DNA of 11,550 nt, taken from NCBI GenBank assembly GCA_029821215.1, contig JALGTV010000033.1:1-11550 (forward strand), written 5' to 3'. Position numbers and translations under genes: made by a program. Source of the DNA: Candidatus Zipacnadia bacterium. Its GTDB lineage: Bacteria > Armatimonadota > Zipacnadia > Zipacnadales > Zipacnadaceae. Under the pieces are notes generated by a model. The model searched no databases. It saw only the letters and a list, made by a program, of their open reading frames with translations, and had not been told where the DNA came from. Below, in pieces: positions 7,319-11,550 of the stretch. Position 1 is the stretch's first letter; every line of letters begins with the position of its first letter.

Positions 7319-9007
7319 TTGAAAACCATCTGCGAAGTGAAACCCACACCGGCACTGCGAACGCGGCCCCACTGGCTACTTGGCCTCCAGTTGTGCCACT
7401 CGACGGCGCTGGTCGTCGTATGCCTTCTCCTCCTCGGGGCTACTGGTGCCGATGCCCGTGGTACTGGGCCGGATGCGCCGGGCCTCCAGCCAACAGCTAC
7501 GCTTTCGCTGCGCCCAGGACCCTCCGCCTCATCCTGGCAGCAAATCATCACCAACAAGCTGCCATCGGTAGAGGAACAACTGTTACCGGAGCGTAACCTA
7601 ACTTATCGTCGGCTGTACGTAGCCGAGCAGCCTCCCTGGCCAACTGCGACCGGTCTGGCATTCCGCTACCCCATTGACCTGGGTTATCAGGGTCGGGCGG
7701 TGCCTCAGTTTTGCCCCGGCTACCTACTCGAGCAATATCCGGGCAAGTCGCTGGACGAGTTTTGTTACCAATCATATACCACCTCGCCGTGGCTGGAGCA
7801 ATCTGGCTGGGCCAATCCATTTAAGATCGCCCAGGAAGAGACGCAACTGTGGCAAGACGAGAAGTCAGTCCGCTGGCAGCGGGCCGCATTAGCTGCCGCC
7901 TACGCCTGGCAGAATCGCGGGGCTGACCAGCTACCTGACGACCTGCTCCGGGCCGTGCTGGGGCGCCAATGGATTCTTAGCCGGGAGTTGATGGTAGATG
8001 TGATTACTCCCACCGTTATGAGAACCCTGCCCGAGCAGATCACTACGGTGACCAGTGGCCCAGGCGAGACGGCTATTGATCTGCGGGTAGAAACCAATAC
8101 CTCCTTTGACTCGGCCACTGGCACTGAAGACCTGCTCCTCACTGCCGCCCGGCGGGGGCTGGATGCCGTAGTCGTTGCTGATCGCAATCGTCTGGATGGG
8201 GCGCAGCGAACTCAGCGCATCGCCGCCCACCTCAAAGCCCAGGGCCGGCTGCCCAGTGACTTTGCCGTCATCATAGGCGAGCAAATTCAGACTCTGAGCG
8301 GCGGAGTGCTGGGGCTGTTTCTGCGGTGGCGGGTTCCCGAAGGCATGACTACGAAGAAAACCCTAACAGCGATACACAAACAGGGAGGGCTGGCTGTACT
8401 GGTGCATCCCGGCGCTCCCGGCGGTCCGCGGCTGCTCAGGGAGATGCCGTTTGATGGCTATCTGCTCCAACCGGGTTTGTTTGACATGTTCCGTACCCTT
8501 AATATACTTTATGATCCCGCCCTGGCCGACATTCCAGTGCTTTTCGCCAGCAATAGTCGCTATGCGGCCGCGGTAGGGCTACCCTATACGATAATTGAGA
8601 CTGATGATACTCGCTCCGCCAGCCTCAAAGAAACTCTGGCTGCCGGCCACGCCTATCCGGCCAGCAGTCTCTATCTTCCCTGGATGGCAGCCGTCAGCAT
8701 CAAGCCGGTGGGCAAGCTGGAGAGTACACTAAACCGTTTCTTTATCTGGCACGATGTTGTGGAGGGGAAATTGTGTGACTTTCTGGGAGCCGACAACATA
8801 GCCATAAGTACGACCTGGGATCGCGAGCTGCAGGGCTGGATGGGTCTGGACCGACTACCGGATGGCATCCGGATGCTATCCGATCGCACCTCGCCCTTGC
8901 TGGAACTGCCTCATTTAACCAAGCTATCGGTGGAATATTCCTACTTTCAACTGCAATACAACCGACAAGGCGGCAAGCTTATCCTCCGGGCTCGCAGCAT
9001 CTGGTAA
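7319..9007 (+). CDS. exported PHP-fold protein, CehA/McbA-like, probable pseudoenzyme
   Basis: A 562-residue protein. The N-terminus has a hydrophobic segment (about 28-42, ALVVVCLLLLG) followed by ADA, so it is probably exported. Residues about 60-245 are unrecognised. From about 252 to 450 it follows the PHP phosphoesterase/CehA-McbA layout, but ligand positions are changed: the usual DLHxHT is DLRVET (254-259), TDHN/D is ADRN (287-290), and SDAH is SNSR (411-414). GEQ (Glu321) and VHPG (His363) remain. The match continues as VGLPYTIIET and LKETLAAGHAYP. Most metal ligands are therefore lost, so a binding or structural role is likelier than hydrolysis. A C-terminal region of about 110 residues is unrecognised. 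TTG 7319 follows GGAG by only 3 bases; an in-frame GTG at 7337 is an alternative. It lies 81 bp after the HEAT lipoprotein gene, probably in the same operon. Confidence 0.82.
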   Translation: MKTICEVKPTPALRTRPHWLLGLQLCHSTALVVVCLLLLGATGADARGTGPDAPGLQPTATLSLRPGPSASSWQQIITNKLPSVEEQLLPERNLTYRRLYVAEQPPWPTATGLAFRYPIDLGYQGRAVPQFCPGYLLEQYPGKSLDEFCYQSYTTSPWLEQSGWANPFKIAQEETQLWQDEKSVRWQRAALAAAYAWQNRGADQLPDDLLRAVLGRQWILSRELMVDVITPTVMRTLPEQITTVTSGPGETAIDLRVETNTSFDSATGTEDLLLTAARRGLDAVVVADRNRLDGAQRTQRIAAHLKAQGRLPSDFAVIIGEQIQTLSGGVLGLFLRWRVPEGMTTKKTLTAIHKQGGLAVLVHPGAPGGPRLLREMPFDGYLLQPGLFDMFRTLNILYDPALADIPVLFASNSRYAAAVGLPYTIIETDDTRSASLKETLAAGHAYPASSLYLPWMAAVSIKPVGKLESTLNRFFIWHDVVEGKLCDFLGADNIAISTTWDRELQGWMGLDRLPDGIRMLSDRTSPLLELPHLTKLSVEYSYFQLQYNRQGGKLILRARSIW

Positions 9008-9020
9008 GGAGTGGGAGCCG

Positions 9021-9243
9021 ATGAACATCCGCAACTGGTCACATTCACGATGTGGCGGTGGTGGCAGACGATCAGGGGCAGAGGATTGGTAAAGCTCTAA
9101 TGACTGCGGCCCTTGACTATCTGCAGCAAAACGGTATGATATATGTAAGGATTGAGACTACTACCAGCAATAAAGTGGGGCAGACCTTCTATCCCCGCGC
9201 AGGTTTTCAAAAAGTAATCCGGCTGATACACTACTTTTTATGA
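9021..9243 (+). pseudogene. GNAT acetyltransferase remnant, N-terminal half missing
   Basis: From about 9034 one frame reads TGHIHDVAVVADDQGQRIG and continues to a stop at 9243, matching the C-terminal half of GNAT N-acetyltransferases: beta-4, the acetyl-CoA loop (usually R/Q-x-x-G-x-G/A, here QGQRIGKA with one Gly replaced by Arg), then SNKVGQTFYPRAGF corresponding to the family's N..A..FY...GF. The N-terminal substrate-binding part is absent. A good Shine-Dalgarno (GGAGTGGGAG) and ATG at 9021 begin MNIRNW in a different frame, which resembles a typical GNAT N-terminus. This suggests an internal deletion with frameshift. A GTG at 9052 could give a 63-residue product, too short for the fold. 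It sits between two intact exported-protein genes. Confidence 0.7.
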
Positions 9244-9298
9244 AATTAGAGTACCGGTAATATTTGTAAAGTTAGCTCATTTGATGGAGAGAGTGCTC

Positions 9299-10240
9299 AT
9301 GCGTCCCGACAGCTATCTAATCCGGCCGGCAGCCATAGTTAGTTTGACCGTTCTCAGTCTGACTGTAAGTGCGGTTAGACCTCTGGCCGCCCCAAGGGAT
9401 ATGAACTGGCAGCCAACCGTTGAGGCCGCCCTGAAAGCTGCCTCTGCCCGCGGTAAACCGTTGTACGTCTATGTCTATGCCAGCCACAATCCCCGGTTCG
9501 TACGCGAGGGACGCGACCCCAAATGCGTACACATGGAGCGAGTAACCTTAGCCAACCCTCAGGTCCAGGCTGCTCTGGGAAACTATGTGTTGTGTGCCTT
9601 GGATATTCACAATCCGGATAACGAGAGCTTCTTGGGCAAACACAATATTGTGCCCGCTGCTGAGGAGGAGGGCCGCATTACAACTTATCAGCTCCCTGCT
9701 AACCTATTTCTTAACAGCCGGGGCCAGGAAGTGTACCGGATTAGCGGGTACGTGCCGCCCCAATCGTTCACCAACACACTGGATAATGTCAGGGCGCTTA
9801 TCAAAGCTCAGGAAGCAGTAGAGGCCAACAGCCAAGATGCGGCCGCCTATGCCCGGCTGGGACATTTTTACCTGAAGCTCCAAAGGTACGAGAAGGCCCG
9901 CCAATACTTGAACAAGGCTGTGGCCCTGGATCCGGACAACCAGACTGGAGCCAAAGCCGAAGCCAATGTGGACTTGGCCATTCTGGAGATAGCCGATAAT
10001 CCCCAGCAGGCCTATCAGCAGCTAACCGCTTATCTGAACCAATATCCCCAAAGCCCCCGTCGCCTGGAGGTGTGCTACTATATGGGTGTGGCCTTGGTAG
10101 CGGCTGGGGACCAGCAAAGGGCCATAAAGGTGCTCCAGAGGTTTGAGACCAGTGATAAATCGGCCCCTGAATATGACAGTCCCTGGACTCCTTATGCTCT
10201 GTGGCTGCTCAAGCAGTTGCGCCAACCCAGCAGCCAGTAG
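9299..10240 (+). CDS. exported thioredoxin-fold plus TPR protein without CXXC
   Basis: A 313-residue protein. ATG 9299 is chosen because GGAGAGAG lies upstream at good spacing and it gives a signal peptide (hydrophobic about 10-26, likely cleavage after LAA near residue 31); ATG 9284 and TTG 9281 are alternatives. Residues about 37-165 follow the thioredoxin-like pattern: helix EAALKAASARGKPLYVYVYA, a segment where CxxC is expected, a strand (YVLCALDI), the cis-Pro site QLPANLFLN (Pro133) and the final strand RGQEVYRISGY. The expected redox pair reads DPKC (73-76), leaving only Cys76, with an extra Arg-rich loop before it, so classical disulfide exchange is unlikely. A TPR segment follows (YARLGHFYLKLQRYEKARQY, then ALDP, about 184-212) with further helical units to the end. 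It may be a periplasmic interaction partner; it lies downstream of the PHP/HEAT cluster. Confidence 0.82.
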   Translation: MRPDSYLIRPAAIVSLTVLSLTVSAVRPLAAPRDMNWQPTVEAALKAASARGKPLYVYVYASHNPRFVREGRDPKCVHMERVTLANPQVQAALGNYVLCALDIHNPDNESFLGKHNIVPAAEEEGRITTYQLPANLFLNSRGQEVYRISGYVPPQSFTNTLDNVRALIKAQEAVEANSQDAAAYARLGHFYLKLQRYEKARQYLNKAVALDPDNQTGAKAEANVDLAILEIADNPQQAYQQLTAYLNQYPQSPRRLEVCYYMGVALVAAGDQQRAIKVLQRFETSDKSAPEYDSPWTPYALWLLKQLRQPSSQ

Positions 10241-10256
10241 GGGAAAAGCTGGTTTT
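10224..10256 (+). terminator. weak candidate terminator between convergent genes
   Basis: AACCCAGC (10224-10231) can pair with GCTGGTT (10248-10254) with one bulged C, and the T-tract GGTTTTG overlaps the end of the stem. It overlaps the last codons and stop of the thioredoxin/TPR gene and precedes the convergent UroD-family pseudogene. The stem is short and the loop about 16 nt, so support is modest. Confidence 0.3.
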
Positions 10257-10275
10257 GCCTTAGCCTCACCAATCC

Positions 10276-11302
10276 TTACATCCAGCCATACTCGTAGCCG
10301 GTCTGGTACATAGCGACAGTATTCTCGGGGGGGCCAACGGCTTGAATATTGTGGCAGGGCCCCAGAATGTAGCCTCCGCCTTCACCCAGAATCCGCAAAT
10401 TATCTATGACCTCGTGTATATTGATTATCCACCGCTCCGTGAAAGATCAGCTTATCACCGAAATCCCGTTTCAGCCCCTCCCGGTCCATCCCCGTACAGC
10501 GCCACTGGATGGGGTTTAACACATCAATCCCAGCTTCAATCATATCTGGAATTACCTCACGGATGGCCCCGTCACTATGATGGAACACATAGGCCCCGGC
10601 CTGATGGGCCAAATCCATCATCCGTTTCATGCGTGGCAGCAGAAATTCGCGGATATGCTCCCGGGAGATGAGTAGGCCCTCCTGGGTGCCCAGATCCTCG
10701 GCAATATAGGTAAACGTGACCTGACCGGGAATGGTTTCATAAATGCGACGAGTATTCTCATAGCATAGCCCAAAGAGCTTATCCAGACAATAATGGACCA
10801 TCTCTGGATTCAGCACCAGGTCCATATAGGCCTGGGCATCGCCGCGCAACTCTTTATAGGTCAAGAATGGCTCCGAGCCGCCTCCCACAATCGGCTGATC
10901 CTCGTGGCCGGCAATCTGATCGGGAAGAGTTGAGTAATCCCACCAGTCGGGGTCGGGCCAGGTGTAGTTGGCCTCAATCTCGGCCACGGAGTTGTATTGG
11001 GCCAGGGGATTATATACTGTCTCTGGGTACACTCCAGTACCATAATCAACATTCTGGTAACGGATACCAAACACGTCCTCCCCCTCATCAAGCGGCGGAC
11101 CGATATATTTAGGGCCGACCGCTATGGGGCGATCAATGTGTAAGTACTGGTTCAGTTCACCGTCATCATCAATGTTCAGGTAATCCTTCAGCTTCTGATG
11201 AGCTTCTTCGGTCGTCCAGTAGTCCATAGGCACCCGGTCGGGCTTTTCCCGATTTAGTACTGCCAACCATCGTTCGCGCGCGGTCATGGTCTCTTGAGGC
11301 AT
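10276..11302 (-). pseudogene. UroD-family methyltransferase-like gene broken by internal deletion and frameshift
   Basis: The first 296 codons from ATG 11302 (GGAG 8 bases upstream) encode a uroporphyrinogen-decarboxylase-superfamily protein of the type that includes corrinoid/cobalamin methyltransferases: N-terminal ARERWLAVLNREKPDRVPMD, central TYIAEDLGTQEG, AYVFHHSDGAIREVIPDMIE, and FHGAVDNQYT. After Thr296 the frame runs into RGHR and a stop at 10400. One base further on, another frame gives the expected C-terminus, EVIDNLRILGEGGGYILGPC followed by HNIQAVGPPEN, ending at a proper stop at 10276. Family members normally have roughly a dozen residues (of the LPFGTPEEVR type) between these blocks, so about 30-35 bp appear deleted, leaving one extra base near 10414. 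Either the gene decayed recently or the assembly is wrong here. The substrate is unknown; true HemE activity is unlikely. Confidence 0.85.
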
Positions 11303-11375
11303 TGTGGTTACTCCAGTAGTATTGGAATTATCCCTACATAACAAAGGTAACAGCACGGTGCAGTTTCCCTAACTG

Positions 11376-11432
11376 GTGCGCATCTCCTCTCCCGAAGTTG
11401 CTAGTTTTTGCCCGAGGGCGACAGATGCGCAC
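11376..11432. repeat. 10-bp perfect inverted repeat in the upstream region of the UroD-family gene
   Basis: GTGCGCATCT (11376-11385) and AGATGCGCAC (11423-11432) are exact reverse complements separated by 37 bp. A smaller pair, CAGTT/AACTG around TCCCT (11361-11375), touches the left arm. The region 11303-11529 has no convincing gene, so these may be regulator-binding sites or an RNA structure. Confidence 0.45.
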
Positions 11433-11529
11433 TGAATGGGGCAGGAAGGATATCGCCGCCGGATTGCGAAAACTACTTTCCGTACCCAACCGATTGCCCT
11501 GGGCATCAATAGCCAAAGCAGGATTAGCT

Positions 11530-11550
11530 ATGCATGATATTGTCGTAGTC
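11530..11550 (+). CDS. possible start of a gene cut by the window edge
   Basis: ATG 11530 begins MHDIVVV, with AGGA six bases upstream, and runs off the window. The opening resembles the first strand of a nucleotide-binding fold, but seven residues cannot identify a family. The opposite strand is also readable here (DYDNIMHS then stop), which could instead be the end of a gene entering from the right. It would be divergent from the UroD-family gene. Confidence 0.25.

Noticed and set aside
11334..11550. Minus-strand open frame entering from the right edge (contains AIDAQGNRLGTESSF)
   Set aside because: The first part looks mildly protein-like, but the rest does not, and I recognise no family; it overlaps the inverted repeat. 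It could be the tail of a degraded gene, but support is too thin.

Overview
The window reads as bacterial chromosome of moderate to fairly high GC, with compact gene spacing, Shine-Dalgarno sites and lipoprotein signal peptides. I cannot name the organism. The mix of secreted HEAT and TPR repeat proteins, a CehA/McbA-like PHP protein and a corrinoid-type UroD-family gene suggests an environmental lineage in the Planctomycetota/Armatimonadota/Hydrogenedentota range, but this is only an impression. I see no rRNA, tRNA, CRISPR array, transposase or phage gene.

Left arm (about 81-2850, minus strand). Reading right to left: a doubtful 37-codon ORF, a TPR-repeat lipoprotein, a soluble GAF-domain sensor histidine kinase, and a 56-codon ORF of unknown function. 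The spacing (58, 72 and 39 bp) fits one transcription unit. No response regulator is visible.

Divergent control region (2679-3053). It holds the doubtful small ORF, an imperfect inverted repeat, an AT-rich block and a perfect 10-bp palindrome just upstream of the first plus-strand gene.

Centre (3054-9007, plus strand). Three consecutive HEAT/PBS-lyase-type repeat proteins of decreasing size (870, 298 and 193 residues). The first two have an N-terminal membrane anchor and the third is a lipoprotein. They are followed by an exported protein with a PHP (CehA/McbA-like) fold in which most metal-binding residues are replaced. The layout suggests an extracytoplasmic protein-interaction assembly plus a pseudoenzyme, divergently transcribed from a sensor kinase and a TPR lipoprotein. 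The assembly role is inference.

Right arm (9021-11550). A GNAT acetyltransferase remnant lacks its N-terminal half. An exported thioredoxin-fold/TPR protein lacks the CXXC pair. A minus-strand UroD-family methyltransferase-like gene is interrupted by an internal deletion with frameshift, its real C-terminus lying in another frame. At the right edge a new gene may begin on the plus strand.

Overall theme: helical-repeat scaffolds and domains of enzymatic ancestry that have lost catalytic residues. I do not recognise the cluster as a described system.
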